Positions 14,376 through 22,270 of a DNA stretch of 64,000 nucleotides are shown here, one piece after another. The DNA lies in contig NZ_JAMRXH010000008.1 of the NCBI RefSeq assembly GCF_023740735.1, positions 1 to 64,000 of the forward strand, in the 5' to 3' direction. The stretch comes from Nocardia sp. CDC159. GTDB lineage: Bacteria; Actinomycetota; Actinomycetes; Mycobacteriales; Mycobacteriaceae. Below the pieces are notes generated by a model. It saw only the letters and a list, made by a program, of their open reading frames with translations. It did not search any database and had not been told where the DNA came from. How positions within the stretch are numbered: the stretch's first letter is position 1; the number at the start of each line of letters is the position of its first letter. Made by a program: the position numbers and the translations under genes.

Positions 14376-14878
14376 CGCGCCGCCCCCTTCATCAAGGTCT
14401 CCAGGACATCGGCCACCGACGACGTCCACACGGCCTCGTACGGCTCGAGCCGCCGCAACTCCGCGATGTAGTCGACGATCCGCGACCTCAACGGATCCGG
14501 GCGCAACGCGTCGGCGAGCGCGTCGCCGACCGCGGCCACGATCTGCTCAACAGCGCGCTGTACAGCCGGGTCGCAGGCAGGCGACGGTTCCTCGGGCTCC
14601 TCGACTGGGGCACGCAACCAGCCTTTGAGGCCGTCCACGACGCCGTCCCACACTCCGTCGTGGTCGGTATGCCAGTTCCGTGAATCTCGGACCGTTCCAG
14701 CCGTATCCGTGATGACATAGGAGCCGGGAATTCCCTTGTCCGACCAGTGGACGGCGATCACCCATCCGCCGCGGGTGAAGTGCGTTCCCGCCAGCACAGA
14801 GTTGACGGCCCAGCCCAGCGTCCGCGCTTCCCGCTCGATGGCTTCACGCACGGTGAGCGCCTTCTCAGCAGCAGTCAT
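14372..14878 (-). CDS. Hypothetical phage protein, 168 aa
   Basis: 168 residues from MTAAEKALTVREAI. The first half contains a beta-rich region (GGWVIAVHWSDKGIPGSYVI); the second half is helical. No family recognised. Confidence 0.55.
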   Translation of the reverse strand: MTAAEKALTVREAIEREARTLGWAVNSVLAGTHFTRGGWVIAVHWSDKGIPGSYVITDTAGTVRDSRNWHTDHDGVWDGVVDGLKGWLRAPVEEPEEPSPACDPAVQRAVEQIVAAVGDALADALRPDPLRSRIVDYIAELRRLEPYEAVWTSSVADVLETLMKGAAR

Positions 14879-15026
14879 CAGACGACCTCTCGGATCGGAT
14901 ATGTGGGTAGTTGAATTCACATGGGCCACAAGCGCAGTGCGGCCCGTGCACGTCGGCCTGCTGGACAAATCCGGTTCGTTCAGCTGCTCGCTCCAGGACC
15001 ACGAACCAGGGCTCACGCGGCGTCAT
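14865..15026 (-). CDS. Cys-rich microprotein, 53 aa
   Basis: Fifty-three residues ending in HCACGPCEF and SSDDCC. The cysteine spacing suggests metal binding. Overlaps with both neighbours (14 bases each) support translation. Confidence 0.45.
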   Translation of the reverse strand: MTPREPWFVVLERAAERTGFVQQADVHGPHCACGPCEFNYPHIRSERSSDDCC

Positions 15027-15297
15027 CGGGCACCTCCCCGACGTAGCGGACGTATAGAACGTCAAAGCGCACGACCGCTTCGAACTCGCCCACCGGGAAG
15101 GGGCGGAGCCTTCCCTTCCCGATAGCCGACACATACGTCTTGGCAGTCGAATCCATCAGCGGCTTCGGCCATCTCGCCCACTGGCCCGGCCGCGCCTTGA
15201 GGGCCTCGGCGAAAGCGTCCAGAAGCCAATCTCGTCCACGGCCCGTCTTCGCTGGAAGCTCATCGACGAACTCGAACTCGACCTCACGCTGCGCCAC
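15013..15297 (-). CDS. Hypothetical phage protein, 94 aa
   Basis: The GTG at 15297 overlaps the upstream gene. The opening VAQREVEFEFVDELP and the WPKPLMDSTAKTYVSAIGKGRL segment look like a small alpha/beta protein, similar in style to phage proteins of unknown role. Confidence 0.5.
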   Translation of the reverse strand: MAQREVEFEFVDELPAKTGRGRDWLLDAFAEALKARPGQWARWPKPLMDSTAKTYVSAIGKGRLRPFPVGEFEAVVRFDVLYVRYVGEVPDDAA

Positions 15298-15598
15298 GCG
15301 GAGCCACCTCCTCCAACTCGTACCCCGCAACGCGCAGGCACTTCCGGTGATCAGCGACTGGCACCTGCTCCAGCGGCACCCACGACAACAAGTCGCCGTT
15401 CTCCGTGCACGCATACATTTGGGTGTCGCCCGCCCGCATCGCCGACGACACGATCACGTACGACGTCACCCCCCAGTCGTAGGGAATGCCGCCCTGGAAC
15501 GGGATCGGCGGGTACAGGGCATAAACCGCGGCTTCGCTGACGAACGGACCGAGTTCGGTGGTCGGACGCAACGCGGTTCGGTAGGCGGACCCGGTCAT
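15284..15598 (-). CDS. Hypothetical phage protein, 104 aa
   Basis: A 104-residue, mostly beta protein from the ATG at 15598 that overlaps the upstream stop. No recognised motif. Confidence 0.5.
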   Translation of the reverse strand: MTGSAYRTALRPTTELGPFVSEAAVYALYPPIPFQGGIPYDWGVTSYVIVSSAMRAGDTQMYACTENGDLLSWVPLEQVPVADHRKCLRVAGYELEEVAPRGAA

Positions 15599-15762
15599 CG
15601 GTCCGCCCAATGCCACTCCGGCCAGTCATCGGCGGGCGGTGCTGTGCGGGTGGGCGGCTCGCGCCAGTGCTCGCGGTGCAGCAGCCCTGCCCAAACGCCC
15701 TCGCTGAGCGCGTGGACGAAGCGGTCCGCGATGTGCGGGTGCGGCAGATGCAGGCGGTTCAT
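15595..15762 (-). CDS. Small phage protein, 55 aa
   Basis: Fifty-five residues, His- and Trp-rich (HLPHPHIADRF, DWPEWHWADR). ATGA overlaps at both ends. Unknown. Confidence 0.45.
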   Translation of the reverse strand: MNRLHLPHPHIADRFVHALSEGVWAGLLHREHWREPPTRTAPPADDWPEWHWADR

Positions 15763-15980
15763 GCTGCGGCCTCGATCCCGCCGATCAACTTCCATACGCT
15801 CCAGGCGACTTCGAACGCCCGCGACCGGGGGACGTTGTCGGTCATCAGCTCGGTGACGAATTCGAGGATCAGCTCGCGGTCGGCCAGGCGGTGCACACGG
15901 TTGCCGATGAGCCGGTCGATCAGCAGTTCGCTCGAACGGAGGGAGTTCACGAAATCGATGCACTCGGGATAGGCGTTCAC
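15759..15980 (-). CDS. Hypothetical phage protein, 73 aa
   Basis: A 73-residue helical protein. Its start and stop both overlap neighbours by four bases. No family recognised. Confidence 0.5.
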   Translation of the reverse strand: MNAYPECIDFVNSLRSSELLIDRLIGNRVHRLADRELILEFVTELMTDNVPRSRAFEVAWSVWKLIGGIEAAA

Positions 15981-16246
15981 GGTTGCACCTCCTCGGTGTC
16001 GCCGGGACGCTCATAGACGGTGTGCTCGAACTTGATCTGGTCGGGCGTCCACCACTTCCCATCGACCCACACCGAGACGGTGGATTCGCACGGCAGGTCG
16101 TGAGCAGCTTCGACGATGGCCCTCAGTTGATCGAGGAACAGGTCACCGGTGGCGATCTCGACCCTTTGCGATCGCTCCACGCGCCGCGACTCTGACCGCA
16201 CGAAGGTCAATCCCTCTGTTGGCCCGTAGGCTTCCGGCTGTGTCAT
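15977..16246 (-). CDS. Hypothetical phage protein, 89 aa
   Basis: Eighty-nine residues from the ATG at 16246, with GAGGTGCC upstream. Ends in a beta-rich segment (STVSVWVDGKWWTPDQIKF). Unknown family. Confidence 0.5.
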   Translation of the reverse strand: MTQPEAYGPTEGLTFVRSESRRVERSQRVEIATGDLFLDQLRAIVEAAHDLPCESTVSVWVDGKWWTPDQIKFEHTVYERPGDTEEVQP

Positions 16247-16464
16247 CGCGGCACCTCCGGCCCCCAGTGGCCCAGCACCCGCGCAGCCGTCTGGTATTCG
16301 TGTGTGTCGCAGGGGTCGTCGATCACCATGCGCACCAACAGATCCAGCGCCTCGGCATCGCTGCACGTCGCGAGCAGGTCGCCCAGGCGGTGATCGAAAG
16401 AGTCCATGGGCTGGCGGCGCAGGCTATCCACGTCGTGCCGCCACCCCCCAACGTGGCCGGTCAT
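16243..16464 (-). CDS. Hypothetical phage protein, 73 aa
   Basis: A helical protein of 73 residues, ATGA-coupled on both sides. The middle (LGDLLATCSDAEALDLLVRM) is amphipathic. Unknown. Confidence 0.5.
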   Translation of the reverse strand: MTGHVGGWRHDVDSLRRQPMDSFDHRLGDLLATCSDAEALDLLVRMVIDDPCDTHEYQTAARVLGHWGPEVPR

Positions 16465-16949
16465 CGGGTCACCGCCTCGGACGCGGCGAGGATTGGAGCG
16501 CACTTCCACTCGAACGACTCGACTTCACGGGTCACGGTGACCTTCGGTGCGGCAGCGACGTACTCGGGGTCCGGCACTTCCTCGGTGACGGTCTCGACGC
16601 CGGTCACCACCCGCTCGCACACCACCTCACGCAGGTCGGTCAGGCGAAGGGTGAGCGCTTTAAGCGGCACGACGGCATCGAAGTAGCCGTCGCCGCCGTC
16701 ACGGAACTCCTTGCGGATCGGTTCCGCCGCAATCGGCTTGAACCGGCGGATCGCTTCGCCCATGACCTGCGCGCCGTGGTCTCTGTGCTGGTAGTCGGTG
16801 GCATGGTTGGGCCACAGCGTGCCGCCTGAAATGAGGCGCGCGAGCATCGCCGCGACGAACTCGTCGGTCTCAGCAATGTCGGCCAAGGCGCGCAAGTCGG
16901 CAGCCACATCGGCCGCGGCAGGGCTTCCGGGAAGTGCGATGATATTCAT
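16461..16949 (-). CDS. Hypothetical phage protein, 162 aa
   Basis: A 162-residue protein with a helical N-terminal half and a beta-rich C-terminal half (VTGVETVTEEVPDPEYV). It does not overlap the gene upstream (42-base gap), so a new ribosome entry begins here. No family recognised. Confidence 0.6.
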   Translation of the reverse strand: MNIIALPGSPAAADVAADLRALADIAETDEFVAAMLARLISGGTLWPNHATDYQHRDHGAQVMGEAIRRFKPIAAEPIRKEFRDGGDGYFDAVVPLKALTLRLTDLREVVCERVVTGVETVTEEVPDPEYVAAAPKVTVTREVESFEWKCAPILAASEAVTR

Positions 16950-16991
16950 CGGGTAGACTTTCTTGCTGTTGTGTTAGGTCGGGCCGCCGAG

Positions 16992-17684
16992 TTATCGGGA
17001 CTGCGGCGGCCGTTTCTTTCCGGCTTCGGGGCCGGAGTCTTCGGAGGCACCCCACGCCACAGCCGCACCGTCGTGTGACGTTGTGACGTGGGGTGCAGCC
17101 TCACCACAGGGATCGGGATCGGCCTGGAGTGAGGACGTTTGGGGGCGATCAATCCACGGGTCGAGCGCGTACTGCGCGACGCAAGGTGCGCACCACTCTG
17201 CGGGCTCGCCTAGACCGAGAACATCCCAGCAGCGCCGGGGGCCAGCAGGATCTCGCGCAACCGAGCAGGGGCCCGCAATCGCCGCGATCGCATCCTGGAA
17301 TCGCTGAGCGCCGGAATGAGGTACGCGCGGCGGCAGCGCAGGGAAGCCACCTGCCGGACGTGCCTCGCCCTCGACGGCCTGATGAGGGTCGAACCCGTCG
17401 AGGGAGCTTGGGTGGGACGTGCCCGCGGGCGCCACATCGCCCGAGCGGCTGCACCGATCGGACACGTCCCGGCCCTCGGCGGCGGTCGGTTGGGGTGTAC
17501 CGCCGAGGGAACCTTTCGCCGTCGCCACCGTCTCCGGCGGGTCGGCCTCTTCGAACTGGAAACCAAGCGCGACGGTCTGCGAGCGCGCCGCTTGCAGCTG
17601 CTCGACCTGATCGGCCAAGCGCCGCAGTTGCTTCCGCTGCTTGCGCACCTCGGCGCGCAGCTTCTTGACCCGACGCCCGCTCAT
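16992..17684 (-). CDS. Coiled-coil and Cys-motif phage protein, 230 aa
   Basis: Residues 1-40 form a basic coiled-coil-like helix. A long Pro/Ser/Gly-rich middle follows, and a CW...EWCAPCVAQ segment near residues 150-170 may bind metal. It may join an early nucleoprotein complex, but this is inference. The start overlaps the upstream gene by ATGA. Confidence 0.5.
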   Translation of the reverse strand: MSGRRVKKLRAEVRKQRKQLRRLADQVEQLQAARSQTVALGFQFEEADPPETVATAKGSLGGTPQPTAAEGRDVSDRCSRSGDVAPAGTSHPSSLDGFDPHQAVEGEARPAGGFPALPPRVPHSGAQRFQDAIAAIAGPCSVARDPAGPRRCWDVLGLGEPAEWCAPCVAQYALDPWIDRPQTSSLQADPDPCGEAAPHVTTSHDGAAVAWGASEDSGPEAGKKRPPQSR

Positions 17685-17974
17685 TGCCGATCACCGCACT
17701 CGCCGCCGTGCTCGCGATCCCAGCGCCGCGCATCCGCCCAGCACAAGCCCACCAGCAGCACCGCAGCCCAGACTGGAGCGCCCACGATCACAGCCAGTCC
17801 GAAGGACAGCCCCGACGCGAACAAGTCGCCGTTGATCAGCCCGAACAGGTACGCCACCCAGGCCACACCCATGCCCAGCAGCGCCGTCAGCGCGGTCGCC
17901 TTGAGCAACCGCCACGACGTCCGAGCGTTCGGGCGGACCTGGATCGCCGCGGCGCGGCAACAGGGCTCGGTCAT
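17681..17974 (-). CDS. Two-pass membrane protein, 97 aa
   Basis: Two hydrophobic segments (residues ~25-45 and ~53-78) flank a short loop. The N-terminus has CC and is cytoplasmic by charge. It follows another tiny membrane protein, suggesting a membrane pair, possibly for superinfection exclusion; this is inferred from position only. Confidence 0.5.
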   Translation of the reverse strand: MTEPCCRAAAIQVRPNARTSWRLLKATALTALLGMGVAWVAYLFGLINGDLFASGLSFGLAVIVGAPVWAAVLLVGLCWADARRWDREHGGECGDRQ

Positions 17975-18063
17975 TTCCGGGCTCCCCCCGCCACGATCGC
18001 CCACACCAGCAGGCCGCCACCGACGAAGAACGCCAGGAGCAGCAGGACGAGGAAGCCGGTCAT
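17971..18063 (-). CDS. Single-pass membrane microprotein, 30 aa
   Basis: Thirty residues: MTGFLVLLLLAFFVGGG, a continued hydrophobic run, then a short ARK tail. ATGA overlaps on both sides make it very likely translated. It resembles small phage membrane proteins that affect the host envelope, but no homologue is named. Confidence 0.55.
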   Translation of the reverse strand: MTGFLVLLLLAFFVGGGLLVWAIVAGGARK

Positions 18064-18251
18064 GCAGCTTCACCCGCCTGGCGCCGGGGTGTCCGACGTT
18101 CGGCCTTCTCATAGGCGCGGATCATCATGACCGCCCCGTCCATCGAGCCGGGAGGGAAGTGGGCCAGCTGTTCCTGAACCCAGGACTGGTCAATCCGGAC
18201 TTCCGGGGCAGCTGACTTGCGCCGCTCGTAGTCCGGCTCCGCGGTGATCAC
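18060..18251 (-). CDS. Hypothetical phage protein, 63 aa
   Basis: Sixty-three charged residues, second gene of the leftward operon after the cro-like gene, coupled by ATGA. Unknown family. Confidence 0.5.
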   Translation of the reverse strand: MITAEPDYERRKSAAPEVRIDQSWVQEQLAHFPPGSMDGAVMMIRAYEKAERRTPRRQAGEAA

Positions 18252-18487
18252 GCGACCCCCTCGGACTGCGGCACGAAGTCGGCCGGCGACTTGCCGAGGA
18301 CCTTGGCGAAGTTTTCGACGTGACCGAGGTCGAACGGGTAGCGGTCGGGGTAGTTGAAAGCTCGGCTCATCCTCGAATTGACGAGACCGGCCTGCTCACC
18401 GACGTACTCCTCAGTGAGTCCCGCTTCGGCGATGGCGGCCCGGATACGGGCCGTGACTTGGGCCACCCACGACTGCGATGTCTCCAT
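18248..18487 (-). CDS. Cro-like HTH regulator, first early gene
   Basis: Seventy-nine residues: RIRAAIAEAGLTEEYVGEQAGLVNSRMSRAF is a helix-turn-helix of the XRE type. The start codon lies inside the left arm of the palindrome at 18481-18513. It is divergent from the repressor gene and heads the leftward operon, the classical position of Cro or an early activator. Confidence 0.65.
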   Translation of the reverse strand: METSQSWVAQVTARIRAAIAEAGLTEEYVGEQAGLVNSRMSRAFNYPDRYPFDLGHVENFAKVLGKSPADFVPQSEGVA

Positions 18488-18619
18488 ATAGAGACAATAT
18501 CCCTATATGGAGACAATAGCAAGGTGTTAGCAGGCGTCGCAGGACTTCCGAGGACATCTGCCTTTCCGCTGTCACTCCCCTTGCCCCCTGTTGGCCTGTC
18601 TCCATATGGAAACTAGACT
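18481..18619. promoter_or_regulatory. Immunity control region with nested palindromes
   Basis: TCTCCATATAG (18481-18491) and CTATATGGAGA (18503-18513) are perfect 11-base arms around 11 bases. TCCATATGGA (18601-18610) is a third, self-palindromic copy of the same TCTCCATAT half-site. The last one lies between TTGGCC (18591) and TAGACT (18614), a possible promoter with 17-base spacing, so the repressor gene may be transcribed leaderless. Likely operators for the repressor and the Cro-like protein. Confidence 0.65.
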
Positions 18620-18627
18620 GGCTACCC

Positions 18628-19005
18628 ATGGCTGCGAACGCACGCGAGGCGGGATGGTTCACACGAGCCGTCGCGTCCCAACTCCGCGCCCAACTGGGCG
18701 TACGCAAGCTGAGACAGGCGGACTTAGTGAGAGCCACCGGCATCCCGAAGGCCACCCTGTCTTCACTGCTAAGCGGAGACACCGCGATCGACCTGGAGCA
18801 GATGCGCAAGATCGCAAACGCCCTAGGCATCGAGGTCGCCGACATCTGGACCGCCGCCGAGCAGCAAGGCGACCCAGACGTGGGCGGCGAAGACATCTAC
18901 CTCGCCGATGGGACGCTCAACCCCTTGTACACAAGGGGCGTGCCGGAATCTGACAAACATATCGAGGAGCTTGTGAAGCGGCGACGCTCTGACCCCGACG
19001 GATAG
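18628..19005 (+). CDS. Prophage immunity repressor (XRE-type HTH)
   Basis: 125 residues. KLRQADLVRATGIPKATLSSLLSG is a clear XRE helix-turn-helix (residues ~27-52), and ALGIEVADIW is the usual end of that domain; the charged C-terminal 45 residues probably dimerise. Divergent orientation against the leftward early operon, shared operators and proximity to the integrase identify it as the lysogeny repressor. The ATG sits about 9 bases after the proposed -10, fitting leaderless initiation. Confidence 0.75.
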   Translation: MAANAREAGWFTRAVASQLRAQLGVRKLRQADLVRATGIPKATLSSLLSGDTAIDLEQMRKIANALGIEVADIWTAAEQQGDPDVGGEDIYLADGTLNPLYTRGVPESDKHIEELVKRRRSDPDG

Positions 19006-19328
19006 CGCATACCCACGCCGGTAATCCAAACGCCCAGGGATGGAATCCATTTCCATCCCTGGGTGCAACCGCGCCCCCACCGCCATACTTGCATCGCGAT
19101 CGCTACCAGCCGCGAGAACTGCACGGCCACAAGGCCGTTGCGCGGCTCGATTTCGACCAGACCCTCATCGTCAGCAATCAGCGATCCAACGATCACCCAG
19201 CCGTTGCGGACATCGATGTCGCCGCGCGGCGGAGACAAGGTGATGCCCATTGCTCCCAACGCGACGAGATCCTCTGCTGCCCAATCGATTTCAGAATCAG
19301 GCTCCGATGCAGGGCAAAATCCCGCCAT
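18897..19328 (-). CDS. Doubtful hypothetical ORF overlapping the repressor 3' end
   Basis: An ORF of 143 residues from MAGFCPASEPDSE (or 162 from 19385). The first ~85 residues look coding (GDIDVRNGWVIVGSLIADDEG). It then runs through the hairpin at 19033 and 109 bases into the opposite-strand repressor gene. The true gene may have lost its stop. No family recognised. Confidence 0.35.
   Translation of the reverse strand: MAGFCPASEPDSEIDWAAEDLVALGAMGITLSPPRGDIDVRNGWVIVGSLIADDEGLVEIEPRNGLVAVQFSRLVAIAMQVWRWGRGCTQGWKWIPSLGVWITGVGMRYPSGSERRRFTSSSICLSDSGTPLVYKGLSVPSAR
19033..19063 (+). terminator. Hairpin terminator after the repressor
   Basis: CCCAGGGATGGAA and TTCCATCCCTGGG form a perfect 13-bp stem with the loop TCCAT, 28 bases after the repressor stop. 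There is no U-tract, which is common for actinobacterial terminators. Confidence 0.6.
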
Positions 19329-19441
19329 GATCAACCCTTCAGTTACCGCCCCGACCCCTGCGCCGACCTGTCGCAGTTGTGCCATGCGAGTCTAGTTCGC
19401 GCAGCGTGTGGTTGAAAGCGATTACAGAGTAATTGATCCTT

Positions 19442-19630
19442 TTATTTCATCTCGTTATCGACACGCCGAAGTGCAAATCGACGGCAACACAGCCGGTTTC
19501 GATCATGAGTCATGCACATCGAACCATGCGAGAACGTCTTGACCTTGGTAAACCGCGCCGTTCCCCAAGTTTGCCGACCGAACCGCACCGGATCGCCAGT
19601 CACAAACCCAGCAAACGACCATGTCTGCAC
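19442..19630 (-). CDS. Doubtful small ORF between integrase and repressor
   Basis: A 62-codon ORF (MQTWSFAGFVTGDPVRFGRQ...) in a 260-base stretch that otherwise shows nothing. Its codon bias is weaker than its neighbours' and there is no clear ribosome site. Listed because it is the only candidate in the gap. Confidence 0.25.
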   Translation of the reverse strand: MQTWSFAGFVTGDPVRFGRQTWGTARFTKVKTFSHGSMCMTHDRNRLCCRRFALRRVDNEMK

Positions 19631-19647
19631 GCGCCACGTGCAAAGCC

Positions 19648-21126
19648 TCAGGCCATCGCCGCCAGCGGATGCACCTCGACCCCCAGCTCCCCGAACCTTC
19701 CCACCCGCGCCACAGGCATGATCTTGATACGCAGATACCGCCGGATGATTTCCCTTTGCTGCTCCAGGGTGCGCTTGCGCCAGCGGTCGCCCGCGCCCGG
19801 CCCGGCGAGATCACGCAGAAGAGGATCCGCCGCAGCGACCAACGCATCGATCCTGTCCTGCGCGACCTTGATCTGATCCTCGATCTCCGCGACATAGGAG
19901 GCCACCATCCGCGCCTTTGTGTCGGGCGGCAGATCAGCTTTCGCCATACCCTTCACGAAGGCGTCGGAATCCGCGCGGAGTTGTTCTATCTTCGCAAGTT
20001 CTGTATCGATGACGTCCTGCTCGTCTTCCTCGCGGGCGTTGAGCTTGGCAGCCGTCTCCGGCCGCTCCAGCAGCGCGATTATCAGCGCATGGACGTGCTC
20101 GTCAACAAGGTCGATACGACGCCCCACATGACCATCAACACAACGGTACGACGGCGCGTACGCCTTTCCGTCCTTACGCCTCGGGAGCTTCGGGGCCACT
20201 GCCTTGCCGCACTCACCACACGTGGCGATGTAGCTGACCAAGTGAATCGGGGCGGTGCCCCGGTGATGTGTCCGGCGCTTGGGATCCTTCAGCAGCGCCC
20301 TCAGCTTCTCGTGCTTCTCCCGGGTGAAAATCGGTTCCCAAGTACCTTCACGGATCACCTCCCCCTTATGGGTGCGCAGACCGGCATAGGTGGGGTTCAC
20401 GAGCACTCGCGCAAGGACGGCCTGGTCGAAGAATCCCTTGCCGCCGATCGCCTTCCACCGCGGAATGAAATCTGCGGACACCGAGCGCAGTGATTCCCCC
20501 GCGAGAACTCGATCTGCGGCTTCGTTCAGCAGCGCGGCTTGTTCGGGAATCGGCTCCCGATACAAGGCTTTTCCCGAATCCGGGTCTCGCACGATCCGAT
20601 ACCCGCGCAGCAGCTTCCCGTGAGCCCGGCCGTCCTCCAATGCCAATTGGATGCCGCGGTTCACGTTGTCGCTGATGTCGTCGGACTGCTCCTCGGCGCG
20701 CAGAGCATCGGCGTTCGCGGCTCGCCGGTCCGACGCTTTCGACAGATCGTAGGTCCGGCCGCCGTAGCGCCATAGAGTCCCGGTGTCGATGCAGATCCGT
20801 CGCAGCGGCACGTAGTCGTCTAGGTCGCGGTGTGCGCGGTTGTTGGCGAAGGTCCACAGCATCTCGGCGTGGCCGCCGCGAATGAACTCGGTTGTCTTGA
20901 TGAATCCGGGGCGTTCCTGCACCCGCCGGTAGCGGGATGCACTGAGGTTGTCGGTGAACACCGCGACCACGACGCCTCCCTGGCTGGCGACGTCGCGGCG
21001 GCCGACGCGCTCCTGGTCGGCGACCGACTTGTCGCCCGGCCCAGATTTGCGGCAGTACAGCACTACTCGCAGCTTCGCTGCGGCTTCGACGCGCTCCCGG
21101 CGCTCGGCGACCACACGGGTTGTCAC
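19648..21126 (-). CDS. int: Large serine integrase
   Basis: 492 residues from GTG. The catalytic domain opens VVLYCRKSGPGDKSVADQER, with Ser28 the expected nucleophile; FTDNLSASRYRRVQERPGF and ANNRAHRDL supply the conserved arginines. The recombinase domain (residues ~155-270) is followed by a zinc ribbon (CGECGKAV, then YRC near residue 335) and a helical coiled-coil region (residues ~370-430), the full large-serine-recombinase layout. It should integrate the phage into its attB. It is transcribed inward from the host boundary. Confidence 0.9.
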   Translation of the reverse strand: MTTRVVAERRERVEAAAKLRVVLYCRKSGPGDKSVADQERVGRRDVASQGGVVVAVFTDNLSASRYRRVQERPGFIKTTEFIRGGHAEMLWTFANNRAHRDLDDYVPLRRICIDTGTLWRYGGRTYDLSKASDRRAANADALRAEEQSDDISDNVNRGIQLALEDGRAHGKLLRGYRIVRDPDSGKALYREPIPEQAALLNEAADRVLAGESLRSVSADFIPRWKAIGGKGFFDQAVLARVLVNPTYAGLRTHKGEVIREGTWEPIFTREKHEKLRALLKDPKRRTHHRGTAPIHLVSYIATCGECGKAVAPKLPRRKDGKAYAPSYRCVDGHVGRRIDLVDEHVHALIIALLERPETAAKLNAREEDEQDVIDTELAKIEQLRADSDAFVKGMAKADLPPDTKARMVASYVAEIEDQIKVAQDRIDALVAAADPLLRDLAGPGAGDRWRKRTLEQQREIIRRYLRIKIMPVARVGRFGELGVEVHPLAAMA

Positions 21127-21313
21127 CCGCTAAAGGATACCCCCTAAGCGACGATAACTGTACTGATGATTTGCGGCACGCCACGACGGTACAACTTTCG
21201 GATTCGACATCGATCATCGACGCGATCGTGACGGTCCGCGGGCCGCTACGCCCGTACAATTCTGCTCACACACACTCCCGGTGGACATCGTGGTCCAGGA
21301 AGGGGTGACGACG
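21127..21313. other. Prophage-chromosome junction region (att expected)
   Basis: The phage integrase starts at 21126 and the host hydrolase at 21314, so one hybrid attachment site should lie within these 187 bases, which are AT-richer than either side. The core, typically two bases in large-serine-recombinase systems, cannot be assigned without the other end. No tRNA is present. Confidence 0.5.
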
Positions 21314-22156
21314 ATGACGTCCGGCACCGCCCCGCTCACGCCGACGAAAGCCTTGCATACCGGCTCCGGCGATCCACTTCTGCTGCTACACGGTTTCATG
21401 CTCTCGCCACATTGCTGGGAGCAGGTGGCGTTTCGGCTGTCCGGCACCTGTGAGGTGTTCGCTCCGGCCTTTCGGGGGCATTGGGGCGGTCCGCAATTGC
21501 GCGGCTGGTATCTCGATGTGCACGCACTGGCGGATCAGGTCGAGGACCAACTCGACGAATTGGGTTGGCGCAGCTGCCATATCGCGGGTAATTCGCTCGG
21601 AGCGTGGGTGGGATTCGAGCTGGCCCGGCGCGGGCGCGCCCGGACGCTGACGGCCATCGCCCCGGCGGGCGGCTGGCCGAATCCGTCGGTCATGCAGCTG
21701 CGGGTGGGGCTGAAGTTCCTGAGTCTGCTGCCGGTGGTCGAGATCGGCAAGCGGATCGGCCCGGCGCTCCGATTCAGCGCTCCCGCAAGAAGGTTCGCAT
21801 CACTGTTCCTCAGCAAGAACTCCGGCACGGTCTCGCGGCGCGCGCTCGAGGCCGTGATCACCTCGGCGCTGAACTGCTCGGCCATGCTGCCCATGCTGCT
21901 GAGCGGCCTGCGCTGGGAGGCCCTGGCGGACCTGTCCGACCTGCCGACGCCGGTGCGGCTGCTCATGTGTGAATACGACCGGGTCATCCCCAATCGCCCC
22001 TACGCCCAACGATTTCTGCGCGAATTACCCGAATCCGCCGACCGAATCCTGATACACGACGTCGGCCACGTGCCCATGCTGGAGGCACCGGACCGCATCG
22101 CCACCCTGATCGCCGAACACGTCTATGCCAGCCGCACGCATCTGCGGGCGGTGTGA
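21314..22156 (+). CDS. Alpha/beta hydrolase, 280 aa
   Basis: Motifs in order: LLLLHGFMLSPHCW (oxyanion region), GNSLGAW (nucleophile Ser), CEYDRVIP (acid) and DVGHVPMLEAP (His). The ATG at 21314 has AGGAAGG upstream; an in-frame GTG at 21281 is less likely. Substrate unknown. It is the first gene outside the prophage, so its promoter may be altered by the insertion. Confidence 0.8.
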   Translation: MTSGTAPLTPTKALHTGSGDPLLLLHGFMLSPHCWEQVAFRLSGTCEVFAPAFRGHWGGPQLRGWYLDVHALADQVEDQLDELGWRSCHIAGNSLGAWVGFELARRGRARTLTAIAPAGGWPNPSVMQLRVGLKFLSLLPVVEIGKRIGPALRFSAPARRFASLFLSKNSGTVSRRALEAVITSALNCSAMLPMLLSGLRWEALADLSDLPTPVRLLMCEYDRVIPNRPYAQRFLRELPESADRILIHDVGHVPMLEAPDRIATLIAEHVYASRTHLRAV

Positions 22157-22158
22157 AT

Positions 22159-22203
22159 AGACCGGCGGGTCGGTCGAACCCCTCGGCACCGGCCCGCCGG
22201 TCT
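22159..22203. terminator. Bidirectional hairpin between convergent hydrolases
   Basis: AGACCGGCGGG (22159-22169) pairs with CCCGCCGGTCT (22193-22203), with inner CGGT/ACCG pairing. It lies directly after the rightward stop and upstream of the convergent gene's stop. Confidence 0.65.
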
Positions 22204-22270
22204 CCCGGCGAAAAGCGTGCCGAGCGTATGCAGCCGAAACGCAAGCGGCCGCGGCCGGGGCGGCGCTGGC

